This document shows, piece after piece, positions 1 through 7,003 of a stretch of DNA of 8,404 bases. The notes beneath the pieces are model-generated. The model did no database searches. It was given only the letters and a program-made list of their open reading frames with translations, and was not told where the DNA came from. The DNA is from Bacteroidales bacterium (GTDB lineage: Bacteria; Bacteroidota; Bacteroidia; Bacteroidales; ML635J-15), in contig SLSH01000227.1 in the NCBI GenBank assembly GCA_007130555.1, positions 1 to 8,404 on the forward strand. The letters are read 5' to 3'. A program made the translations under genes and the position numbers. Each line of letters opens with the position of its first letter. Positions within the stretch are counted from its first letter, which is position 1.

Positions 1-2
1 CA

Positions 3-2072
3 CTTCCTGCATTAGCAAATGGAGAATATTATACTGCTCCAAATGGTGGAGGAACACAATTATCGGCAGGAACAGAAATTACCACAACACAAACAACTTA
101 TATTTATGCCGAAAGCGGTACAACTCCTAACTGTACAAATGAAAGCAGTTTTAATGTAACAATCTATGAAACTCCTGTAATTGAAATAATTTCAATTGAA
201 TGTGACCCGTCCAATACAACTTATACGGTTGAATTTACAAATACAGTTGGAGATATCAGTACAACAGCAGGTACAATTGACGGCAATAGTATTATTGATA
301 TCCCTGTTGATACTGATATTACAATTACTTCAGATAATAACGGTTGTATTGCGACTGCTGATGTTGTTTTTCCTATTTGCGATTGTGATTTTATACCTCC
401 CCCCGAAAATCCACAAAATCAAGAAATATGTGAAGGAGATGTTACTCCTGCATTATCGGTTGATGCTCCCGGCGCAGGTTATCAGATAAATTGGTATGAT
501 GCGTATGTCGGAGGAATCCTATTAGCAAGTAATACAAACAGTTACATTCCCGATGATACAGAAACCGATGTATATATTTATTACGCCGAAGTTGAGGAAA
601 TTGCAACAGGTTGTAAAAGTCCCAGAATTCCCGTTACTTTAATAATACATCCTATACCTGTTGTTGATATTACTCCCGCCGGACCATATTGTATTGATGA
701 TCCCGAAGTTACCCTTTCTGCAACTCCTTTGGGAGGAACATGGTCAGGAAACGGTATAACAAATACAGGTACGGGAACTTTTAACCCCACTGTTGCAGGA
801 GAAGGTGAGCATATTATTGCTTATGAAGTAACCGTTAACGGTTGTACAAATTTGGCTCAAATAACAATTTTGGTATTTGGAATTGTAGAAGCAAGTGTTG
901 ATCCTGCCGGACCATTTTGCGAAGATGAACCCGAGGTTACCCTTATTGCAACTCCCGAAGGAGGTACATGGTCAGGGAATGGTGTAAATGCCGTTACGGG
1001 CGTCTTTAATCCTGCTACTGCAGGTCCTGGTACTCATACCATAACTTATAATGTCGGCACAGGAAATTGTGCTGATTCATATCAGATTACAATTGTAGTT
1101 AATCCTGTTCCCGTTGTAAATATTACTCCGGCAGGACCATATTGCAAAGATGACCCTGAAGTTACTCTTTCTGCAACTCCTCCAGGTGGTACATGGTCAG
1201 GAAACGGAATTACAAATCAATCTTCAGGGATATTTGACCCTACTGTTGCAGGAGAAGGTGAGCATATTATTACTTATGAAGTTACCGTTAACGGCTGTAC
1301 AGATTCAGCTCAAAGAACAATTTTGGTATTTGGAATTGTAGAAGCAATTATTGACCCGATAGGACCATTTTGTCATGGGGAATTTATAGTTGATTTAACC
1401 GCGACTCCTGAAGGCGGTAATTGGGCAGGATACGGAGTACAAAATTACGGAATTTTTAATGTCGGTAATGCAGGACCGGGAATTCACAAGGTTATATACA
1501 CTATCCCCGACCCCTGCGGAGATTCCGATACAATTTTAGTTACTGTTTATCCATCTAATATTGACGCTACAATGGTAATAGTCAGTCCGTCTTGCTACGG
1601 ATTTAATGATGCACATATTGACATCTCCGTAACAGGAGGAACTCCTCCTTATACTTTTGTGCTGGAAGACAGAGAATTTACGGATGTCGAATATATTTCA
1701 GGATTAACTGCCGGACAATACGAAATTACCATTATAGACTCAAACGGCTGTACAGGAGTAGTTTCTGCTACAATAGCTCCCGGAACAGAAGACTGTATAA
1801 AAATTCCTAATGCTTTTTCCCCTAACGGAGACGGTGTAAACGATGAATGGATTATTGAAAATATAGAATACTATATCTATTATCATGTTAAAGTATTTAA
1901 CAGATGGGGACAGGAGGTTTACAGCGGACAACACGGTGATGCTCCCTGGGACGGAACTTATAAAGGTTCCGGAAGACCTTTACCGACAGCTCCTTATTTA
2001 TATATTATAAATCTTCACGAAAGAGGAACTAAAGATGATAGATTTGTGGGAATAGTTACATTAATTTATTAA
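3..2072 (+). CDS. Modular cell-surface adhesin-like protein with T9SS type B sorting domain (5' partial)
   Basis: The reading frame is open from the left edge to the TAA at 2070-2072, giving 689 visible residues; the true start lies upstream. Numbering from the first full codon: residues 1-59 resemble a Bacteroidota surface-protein module; 137-217 look like a bacterial Ig-like (Ig_7 type) module (PQNQEICEGD start, central NWYD); 220-516 are four tandem modules each with a G-G-T/N-W-S/A-G motif and two cysteines (230/281, 306/356, 381/432, 457/505), probably one disulfide each; about 522-590 is a SprB-like module (GGTPPYTF, DSNGCTG); 599-689 is the gliding-motility C-terminal domain with PNAFSPNGDGVNDEW (602-616), FNRWG (632-636) and PWDG. 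That domain is known to direct export through the type IX secretion system and attachment to the cell surface. Adhesion or a matrix role is inferred from the architecture; no catalytic domain is visible. The FISUMP gene follows 36 bp downstream on the same strand. Confidence 0.92.
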   Translation, partial: LPALANGEYYTAPNGGGTQLSAGTEITTTQTTYIYAESGTTPNCTNESSFNVTIYETPVIEIISIECDPSNTTYTVEFTNTVGDISTTAGTIDGNSIIDIPVDTDITITSDNNGCIATADVVFPICDCDFIPPPENPQNQEICEGDVTPALSVDAPGAGYQINWYDAYVGGILLASNTNSYIPDDTETDVYIYYAEVEEIATGCKSPRIPVTLIIHPIPVVDITPAGPYCIDDPEVTLSATPLGGTWSGNGITNTGTGTFNPTVAGEGEHIIAYEVTVNGCTNLAQITILVFGIVEASVDPAGPFCEDEPEVTLIATPEGGTWSGNGVNAVTGVFNPATAGPGTHTITYNVGTGNCADSYQITIVVNPVPVVNITPAGPYCKDDPEVTLSATPPGGTWSGNGITNQSSGIFDPTVAGEGEHIITYEVTVNGCTDSAQRTILVFGIVEAIIDPIGPFCHGEFIVDLTATPEGGNWAGYGVQNYGIFNVGNAGPGIHKVIYTIPDPCGDSDTILVTVYPSNIDATMVIVSPSCYGFNDAHIDISVTGGTPPYTFVLEDREFTDVEYISGLTAGQYEITIIDSNGCTGVVSATIAPGTEDCIKIPNAFSPNGDGVNDEWIIENIEYYIYYHVKVFNRWGQEVYSGQHGDAPWDGTYKGSGRPLPTAPYLYIINLHERGTKDDRFVGIVTLIY
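660..1553 (+). repeat. Four tandem ~75-codon modules in an A-B-A-B' order (453-bp super-repeat)
   Basis: Modules start at about 660, 885, 1113 and 1338. Modules 1 and 3 are most alike, as are their junctions with 2 and 4, so the real unit is a pair of 453 bp (151 codons). At the DNA level 789-829 matches 1242-1282 with one mismatch, and 864-894 matches 1317-1347 exactly, both at an offset of 453. Module 4 has diverged: its W-S-G-N-G motif has become W-A-G-Y-G. The pattern indicates duplication of a two-module block followed by drift, a common way for surface proteins of this group to change length. Confidence 0.9.
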
Positions 2073-2108
2073 AATATATTTATTGTAATCTGACAAATTT
2101 AAAATATT

Positions 2109-2858
2109 ATGACTATGAAATTATTAACATTTGTATCAGCAATAATTTTTTTATCGGCAAATTTCGTTCTGTCGCAGGAAACATCAAAAACTATCAGAGA
2201 TATTGACGGTAACGAGTATTCTACTATTACAATCGGTAATCAGATATGGATGGGCGAAAATCTGAAAACTATCAGGTATAACGACGGTACTCCTATCGAA
2301 TATCCCGATACGGCAAATATTCTATGGCATAATAATATTGACGGAGCTTATGCCTGGTATTTTAATGATATTTCTTTTAAGGAAACTTACGGAGCTCTTT
2401 ATAATTTTTATGCGGTAAATAATAAAAGAAATATTTGTCCTGCAGGATGGAGAGTTCCTGCTGCAAAAGACTGGCAGGAAATGATAAGAGCTACAGGCGG
2501 TCAGGAAATTGCAGGAGGTAAATTGAAAGAAACGGGAACTGAAAACTGGACAGGCATATATGAACGCAAACATATTGAAGGCTGTACAAAGGAAAGAAAA
2601 AACTGTTGTGCACCATTAAATCCTACTCCCACTAATATCGGAGCATGTAATACAAGTGATTTCTCTGCAGTACCAAGTGGTGACAGGGGCAGTTACGGAG
2701 GTTTTACAGGTTTAAATATGTATGCGGCATGGTGGTCTGCTACCGAAAATGATATAAACAGAGCAATTATTTACAGCGTCGGTTATGACAGAATAAATAT
2801 ACAGCGTTCTTTTTCGGATAAAAAGTTCGGCTTTACTGTAAGATGTGTGAAAGATTAA
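2109..2858 (+). CDS. Secreted FISUMP-domain protein (Fibrobacter succinogenes major paralogous domain)
   Basis: A 249-residue protein of the FISUMP family (TIGR02145/Fib_succ_major type), a group of secreted proteins of unknown biochemical function common in Bacteroidota and Fibrobacter. Residues 1-22 form a signal peptide (MTMK, hydrophobic core, likely cleavage after VLS before Gln23), and there is no lipobox and no T9SS sorting tail. Family hallmarks follow in order: DIDGNEYSTITIGNQIWMGE at about 31-50, a central GALYNFYAV, then CPAGWRVP beginning at Cys110, WWSATE, and the terminal GFTVRCVKD with Cys246. An insert around residues 155-181 carries four extra cysteines (159, 166, 167, 180) in place of the usual short loop. 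The ATG at 2109 is used, though the ATG two codons later would serve equally well. No promoter is evident in the 36-bp gap, so co-transcription with the upstream adhesin-like gene is likely. Confidence 0.88.
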   Translation: MTMKLLTFVSAIIFLSANFVLSQETSKTIRDIDGNEYSTITIGNQIWMGENLKTIRYNDGTPIEYPDTANILWHNNIDGAYAWYFNDISFKETYGALYNFYAVNNKRNICPAGWRVPAAKDWQEMIRATGGQEIAGGKLKETGTENWTGIYERKHIEGCTKERKNCCAPLNPTPTNIGACNTSDFSAVPSGDRGSYGGFTGLNMYAAWWSATENDINRAIIYSVGYDRINIQRSFSDKKFGFTVRCVKD

Positions 2859-2872
2859 GTCTCACTTTAATC
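2853..2872. terminator. Possible weak bidirectional hairpin at convergent gene ends
   Basis: GATTAA (2853-2858) and TTAATC (2867-2872) form a six-base inverted repeat around an eight-base loop, spanning both stop codons of the convergent FISUMP and peptidase genes, which are only three bases apart. The stem is AT-rich and no strong T-run follows on either strand, so it is a poor intrinsic terminator; it is listed because no other termination signal is visible here. Confidence 0.2.
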
Positions 2873-4976
2873 CGCTTCTTTCCAGGAAAGGATTAATATC
2901 CGGGTCTTGTCCGCGGAATTTAATATAAGCTTCCATTCCTTCCCATTTAGAATTTCCTGCAAGTATATATTTTCTGAATTTTTCTGCCAGTTCCTGATTA
3001 AACAAATCTCCCGATTCTTCAAAAGCATTAAAAGCATCTGCATCTAATACCCCTGCCCATCTGTAAACATAATATCCTGCGGCATATCCTGTTCCGAAAA
3101 TATGTCCGAAGTTTGTAGTTCTGTAACGAGGAATTATTTCGTCAATAAGTCCTATTTTGTTCATACTTTCTTTTTCGAATTCATTTACATCGGTATCAGA
3201 TGAGATATCAGATGTATGCCAGTCCATATCCAGAATTGCAGCAGCAATATATTCTGTATTAATAAATCCCTGATTAAATAAAGAACTTTCTCTGATTTTA
3301 TTAATCAACTCATAAGGGATTGGCAGTCCTGTTTCATAGTGCAATGCGTATTTTCTTAACAATTCAGGTTCTCCTGCCCAGTTTTCATAAATCTGAGAGG
3401 GTAATTCAACAAAATCTCTGGGAACACTTCTGCTTGTACGGTTATATCTTCCGTCGGCAAAGAAATTATGAAGTGCGTGTCCGAATTCATGAAAATAAGT
3501 TGTAGTTTCGTCCCAGCTTAACATTGCAGGATTTTCTCCTGTTGGTCTTGTAAAATTCATTACGATTGTAACAATAGGATTTATTTTTTTTCCGTCTTCA
3601 TCATAATATCCGCTTCTGTATGTACCGCACCATGCTCCGCTTCTTTTACCGGAGCGAGGATGCGGGTCAATATATAAAATCCCCAGAGAAGAATCATCTT
3701 TATCAAATACTTCATAAACTTCTACTTCTTCATGATAAACCGGAACTTCAGGTCTTGGTTCAAAATTTAAACCGAATAATTTATTAGCAAGAATAAAATT
3801 CCCTTGTTTAACATTTTCTAATGTAAAGTATGGTTTAATTTCTTCTTCGTCAAGATCATATTTTTCTTTACGTAATATTTCGGAATAATACCACCAGTCC
3901 CAGGCTTCAATTTTCTCATCTTCATTTTCTCTATTCATAATTTTTTGCAATTCATCGCGTTCTGCTTTTGCTCTTACCAGAGCAGGTTCCCAAACCTGAT
4001 ATAAAAAGTCATATACATTTTGAGGATTTTCTGCCATCTGAATATCGGTAAAATATTCTGCATAGTTATTATATCCAAGCATTTCCGACATTTTTTGACG
4101 CAATATCATTAATTCAATAAATAGTTCTTTATTATCATTTTCATTATTATTGTCTCCTCTGTTTATATATGCACTGAAAATTTCTTCGCGTAAATCTCTG
4201 CGTAATGAATATTGTAAAAATGGTATCCAGCTTGGTTTTGCAAGAGTAAAAACCCATTTCCCTTCCATATCTTGTTTAACGGCTTCTTCGGCAGCTGCAA
4301 AAATTATATCAGGAGGAAGTCCTATTAAATCATCTTCGTTTTCAAGAACAAGTTTAAAATTATTATTCTCTGCCAGTAAGTTTTCACTTAATCTTAAAGA
4401 AATTACCGACATTCTTTCGTTGAGTTCTTTAAGTTCTTCTCTTTGTTCTTCGGGCAATGCTGCACCGTTTCTGGCAAAATCCCGATAAATTTTTTCAACA
4501 ACAATTAATTGTTCGGCATCGAGCTCAAAATTATCTTTGTTATCATATACGTTTTTAATACGTTCAAACAAATCCATATTAAATCTAATCTCGTTGCTAT
4601 GTGCAGTTAAAACGGGAATAATTTCCTGTGCTATTTCCTGCAATTCGGGCGTGGTTTCTGCACCTCTTAATCCTCCAAAAACAGGACTAATTCTACGCAA
4701 CATCATGCCGGCTCTGTCATAGGCAAGGATGGTATTTTCAAAATTTGGCTCTTCATCATTATTTACAATTGCATCAATCTCTTCGAGATGTTGTTTCATG
4801 GCTTCTTCGTAAGCAGGTTTAAAATGCTCCGGTTTAATCTTATCAAACGGGGGAGCACCATAAGGTGTATCAAATTCTGCAAAAAAAGGATTATCACTCA
4901 TATCTTTGGTTGTGTCCATTTCACAATTTGTAATCATAAAACTCAACGGAATTAAAATAAAAACTAATTTTTTCAT
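2862..4976 (-). CDS. M3-family zinc metallopeptidase, peptidyl-dipeptidase Dcp/oligopeptidase-like, possible lipoprotein
   Basis: A 704-residue protein of peptidase family M3, near the usual 670-720 residues for Dcp-type enzymes. The zinc-binding motif HEFGH is at 496-500 (His496, His500; catalytic Glu497), and the third zinc ligand is Glu524 in RDFVELPSQ. Upstream, the Dcp-like PHPRSGKRSGAWCGT stretch begins at 438. Downstream, His625 and Tyr631, Tyr635 and Tyr638 (GTGYAAGYYVYRW) match the substrate-binding His/Tyr set known from thimet oligopeptidase. All expected catalytic residues are present. The N-terminus (MKKLVFILIPLSFMITNC) is a signal sequence with Cys18 as possible lipidation site, though Asn at -1 is unusual for a lipobox. 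The enzyme would cleave dipeptides or short peptides, probably in the periplasm or at the outer membrane. Dcp versus oligopeptidase specificity cannot be settled by eye. The gene is single, divergent from the GH130 gene, and has a -7-like element 23 bp before its ATG. Confidence 0.95.
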   Translation of the reverse strand: MKKLVFILIPLSFMITNCEMDTTKDMSDNPFFAEFDTPYGAPPFDKIKPEHFKPAYEEAMKQHLEEIDAIVNNDEEPNFENTILAYDRAGMMLRRISPVFGGLRGAETTPELQEIAQEIIPVLTAHSNEIRFNMDLFERIKNVYDNKDNFELDAEQLIVVEKIYRDFARNGAALPEEQREELKELNERMSVISLRLSENLLAENNNFKLVLENEDDLIGLPPDIIFAAAEEAVKQDMEGKWVFTLAKPSWIPFLQYSLRRDLREEIFSAYINRGDNNNENDNKELFIELMILRQKMSEMLGYNNYAEYFTDIQMAENPQNVYDFLYQVWEPALVRAKAERDELQKIMNRENEDEKIEAWDWWYYSEILRKEKYDLDEEEIKPYFTLENVKQGNFILANKLFGLNFEPRPEVPVYHEEVEVYEVFDKDDSSLGILYIDPHPRSGKRSGAWCGTYRSGYYDEDGKKINPIVTIVMNFTRPTGENPAMLSWDETTTYFHEFGHALHNFFADGRYNRTSRSVPRDFVELPSQIYENWAGEPELLRKYALHYETGLPIPYELINKIRESSLFNQGFINTEYIAAAILDMDWHTSDISSDTDVNEFEKESMNKIGLIDEIIPRYRTTNFGHIFGTGYAAGYYVYRWAGVLDADAFNAFEESGDLFNQELAEKFRKYILAGNSKWEGMEAYIKFRGQDPDINPFLERSGLK

Positions 4977-4999
4977 AATTTATAAATATTTAATTAAAA

Positions 5000-5007
5000 C
5001 AAACTTA
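5000..5007 (-). promoter_or_regulatory. Candidate Bacteroidota -7 element for the M3 peptidase gene
   Basis: Read on the minus strand this is TAAGTTTG, an exact match to the Bacteroidota -7 consensus TAnnTTTG, ending 23 bp before the ATG at 4976. No convincing TTG-type -33 element lies at the expected distance, so the call rests on the -7 match and position alone; in such AT-rich DNA chance matches occur. Confidence 0.45.
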
Positions 5008-5120
5008 TTTTACTGCAATAATAAAAAAAACATAATAATAAAGCAATTTTCTGCTATGGATTATTCTAAATACTATACCTGAATTGTTATAATAAAAGAC
5101 ACTTTAATAAATTAATTATT

Positions 5121-5140
5121 ATAAATATATAAATATTTAT
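5121..5140. repeat. AT-only inverted repeat in divergent spacer
   Basis: ATAAATAT at 5121-5128 and its reverse complement ATATTTAT at 5133-5140 form a perfect eight-base dyad with a four-base spacer, near the middle of the divergent intergenic region. It could be an operator or a bent-DNA site, but in sequence made almost wholly of A and T such dyads arise easily. Confidence 0.3.
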
Positions 5141-5286
5141 GGAAAAGGTATAAATTTACTTCGATTAAAATTATCTCGCAAAATGTATCTTTCTAAAATT
5201 CAATTAGATATATTTTTTTAAGAAACTGTTGTTGAAAAAAAAATAGTATTTGATTTATTATGCCATAATATTAACTTATTTTTTTT

Positions 5287-5294
5287 TACTTTTG
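5287..5294 (+). promoter_or_regulatory. Candidate Bacteroidota -7 element for the GH130 gene
   Basis: TACTTTTG matches TAnnTTTG exactly and ends 18 bp before the ATG at 5313, implying a leader of about a dozen bases. A second exact match, TAATTTTG at 5301-5308, is only four bases from the ATG and would give an almost leaderless transcript, so the first is preferred. No good -33 TTG is seen at normal spacing (the nearest TTTG, 5249-5252, is 34 bases away); a run of ten T at 5278-5287 precedes the element. Confidence 0.5.
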
Positions 5295-5312
5295 CGATAT
5301 TAATTTTGATAT

Positions 5313-6773
5313 ATGAGAGTTATAGTTGAACGAAAACCAAACCGGTTTAATCCTGATTTTAAGAGAGTTATCATTCGATTTTTATTTAATGGGGAAGAAC
5401 GTGCCAAAGATTTAGTTCAAAAAGTAGTAGAAATGGAAGATGAAGAAGTTGAACTTACTTTAACTCAGACTTTACGTGAATTTTCTAAACGCCATCGTAA
5501 TCTCACAAAGAAATTTTTATCGCACTATGAAAAAGTTAAAAGTATCCTTAACGGTTCGTCTCTTATATTAAAAAATATTAGTGAATCAAAAAAACTACTT
5601 ATCGGATCATATTTTTCAATGGAGTATTCCATTACATCTGCGGCGTTTTTCAATCCGTCTATTGTAGAATCTCCCGACCAAACAGGCTTGATAGAAGGTT
5701 CTAAAAGAATTATTGTAAGTTTCAGAGCTACGGGTGAAGGTCATATTTCCAGCATTGTATTCCATACGGGAATCATAGACCGTAATGGAGATCTTAATTT
5801 TGAAAAAACCGGTCGTTATGTTGATGAACCGGGAATTATAAGACAGCGTTACTATAATAAAAAAACTTTCATTAATAAACTAAAAGAAATGAAAGTTGAT
5901 AAGAGTATTATTTCGTCGGTAATAGTACCTTTAAATGAAAAGTTTGTTTACGATGAACTTAGAAACATTATACATGAAACAATAAAACGCAATAATACAA
6001 ATGAACTTAAAAAGAGAGCGACCAAAGAAATTATTTGGTTAGCGGATTCTCATTATAAGATAAAATTTTCGCGTGATACACATATTTCCGAAAGGGTTAT
6101 ATTTCCAATATCACATTCCGAGAGTAAAGGAATTGAAGATGCCAGATTTGTTCGTTTTTGTGATGATAACGGACAGGTTATGTATTATGCTACATATACC
6201 GCCTATGATGGTCATACTGTACTCCCGAAGCTGATTTTAACAAAAGATTTTTATGATTTTGAAGTAAAACCTCTGCATGGCAAAGGTGCACAAAACAAGA
6301 ACCTGGCATTATTCCCCCGCAAAGTTAACGGCAAATATGCTATGTTATCTCGTATTGATGGTATAAACAGCTTTATAGGTTTTTCGGACAATATAAATGT
6401 ATGGGATCAGCCTGTTAAAATACAAGAACCAAAATTTCCATGGGAATATATTCAAATCGGGAATTGCGGAGCTCCGATTGAGACCGAAAAAGGTTGGCTT
6501 GTAATTACTCACGGAGTAGGTCCTATGCGTAAATATTGTCTTGGCGCAAGTTTACTAGATTTGGATAATCCGGTAAAAGAAATCGGCAGACTAAAAGAAC
6601 CTCTCCTTATTGCCAACGAAGAGGAAAGAGAAGGCTACGTACCAAATGCCGTATATTCCTGCGGGGCAATTATACATGACAATAAACTTATAGTCCCTTA
6701 TGGATTATCGGATACCAGTTCAGGATTTATTTCGGTTGACATGGATGATTTATTTGAAAAATTGTTGTCTTAA
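5313..6773 (+). CDS. GH130-like glycosidase / beta-mannoside phosphorylase family protein
   Basis: A 486-residue cytoplasmic protein (no signal peptide) with a five-bladed beta-propeller GH130 core from about residue 100 to the end. Signatures in order: FNPS at 113-116; SFRATGEGH starting at 137; GIEDARF with Glu275-Asp276-Arg278, matching the GH130 E-D-P-R motif (with Ala for Pro) that carries the proposed catalytic Asp; GAPIETEKGW with Glu390; THGVGP with His400; and the C-terminal YGLSDTSSGFISVDMDDL stretch. Known GH130 enzymes are phosphorylases or hydrolases of beta-1,2- or beta-1,4-mannosides; which activity applies cannot be told here. Residues 1-100 are a charged extension (VERKPNRFNPDFKRV; MEDEEVEL) that the short phosphorylases of the family lack. 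The ATG at 5313 is preferred because of the -7-like element just upstream. A GT4 glycosyltransferase gene lies 0.7 kb downstream on the other strand, which suggests a shared glycan pathway. Confidence 0.87.
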   Translation: MRVIVERKPNRFNPDFKRVIIRFLFNGEERAKDLVQKVVEMEDEEVELTLTQTLREFSKRHRNLTKKFLSHYEKVKSILNGSSLILKNISESKKLLIGSYFSMEYSITSAAFFNPSIVESPDQTGLIEGSKRIIVSFRATGEGHISSIVFHTGIIDRNGDLNFEKTGRYVDEPGIIRQRYYNKKTFINKLKEMKVDKSIISSVIVPLNEKFVYDELRNIIHETIKRNNTNELKKRATKEIIWLADSHYKIKFSRDTHISERVIFPISHSESKGIEDARFVRFCDDNGQVMYYATYTAYDGHTVLPKLILTKDFYDFEVKPLHGKGAQNKNLALFPRKVNGKYAMLSRIDGINSFIGFSDNINVWDQPVKIQEPKFPWEYIQIGNCGAPIETEKGWLVITHGVGPMRKYCLGASLLDLDNPVKEIGRLKEPLLIANEEEREGYVPNAVYSCGAIIHDNKLIVPYGLSDTSSGFISVDMDDLFEKLLS

Positions 6774-7003
6774 AAATACAGCATAATATATATAATTAAA
6801 AAACAAAATTGTAATTTTTATTCCTAACTTGCACTCTGATTAGTTACAAAATTTTTTACTATTAATATAATATAATTGTAATTTTTTATCCCGTTATGCA
6901 ACTACATTACACTCGTGTAAGGGTTTCTTTACTAATAGAGACATACAAAACGGACAAAGACATAAATATATCATGAAAATTAAATCATATAAATCTATTA
7001 AAA
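6774..7003. other. AT-rich spacer before mscL with imperfect duplication and dyad
   Basis: This 230-bp stretch between the GH130 stop and the mscL ATG holds no convincing gene. An ATTGTAATTTTT block occurs twice (from 6808 and from 6875, offset 67), each followed by A/T then a similar TCC/CCC and TGCA-containing stretch, which suggests an old duplication. A dyad at 6907-6920 follows. A 26-codon ORF at 6896-6976 overlaps the ATG of a 14-codon ORF at 6973, but neither looks like a known peptide. I find no clear TAnnTTTG element for mscL; TATAATTG at 6871-6878 is one mismatch away. Confidence 0.5.
6907..6920. promoter_or_regulatory. Operator-like dyad TTACAC-TC-GTGTAA upstream of mscL
   Basis: TTACAC (6907-6912) and GTGTAA (6915-6920) are perfect reverse complements separated by two bases, and end 83 bp before the mscL ATG. 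The short spacing favours a protein-binding dyad over an RNA hairpin terminator, and no T-run suited to termination follows directly. Which protein, if any, binds it is unknown, and the function is inferred from symmetry and position only. Confidence 0.3.

Larger units (their letters stand above)
4977..5312. other. Divergent AT-rich intergenic spacer
   Basis: This 336-bp region separates the start codons of the peptidase (-) and GH130 (+) genes. It is extremely AT-rich, with only ORFs of a dozen codons or fewer (for example from ATGs near 5056 and 5182) that look like chance. It contains one promoter-like -7 match for each flanking gene and an AT-only inverted repeat at 5121-5140 (ATAAATAT, four-base spacer, ATATTTAT). 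I see no RNA gene, riboswitch or terminator. Confidence 0.7.

Noticed and set aside
196..489. 97-codon ORF on the plus strand in another frame
   Set aside because: It overlaps the surface-protein frame, is an odd run of Leu/Ile from a shifted reading of AT-rich repeats, and has no family features.
729..731. TTG as start codon of the surface protein
   Set aside because: The same frame is open and shows homologous modules all the way to the left edge, so this TTG (a Leu codon inside the first A module) is internal.
1150..1341. 63-codon plus-strand ORF inside the repeat region
   Set aside because: Out-of-frame shadow of the third repeat module; composition is Leu/Gln-rich without recognisable motifs.
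660..1553. CRISPR-like or mobile repeat array
   Set aside because: The repeats are coding, imperfect, about 225 bp long and contiguous, with no spacers, so they are protein modules.
4150..4488. 112-codon ORF antisense to the M3 peptidase gene
   Set aside because: Ser/Leu-rich translation typical of the antisense of a Glu/Lys/Asn-rich gene; the peptidase frame is well supported.
6805..6818. AAAATT-GT-AATTTT hairpin followed by T as terminator of the GH130 gene
   Set aside because: The stem is purely A-T with a two-base loop, too weak and too tight for an intrinsic terminator.
6896..6976. 26-codon ORF whose TGA overlaps the ATG of a 14-codon ORF at 6973
   Set aside because: The overlap looks like translational coupling, but both peptides are very short, unlike anything I recognise, and lie in AT-rich spacer DNA where this arises by chance.
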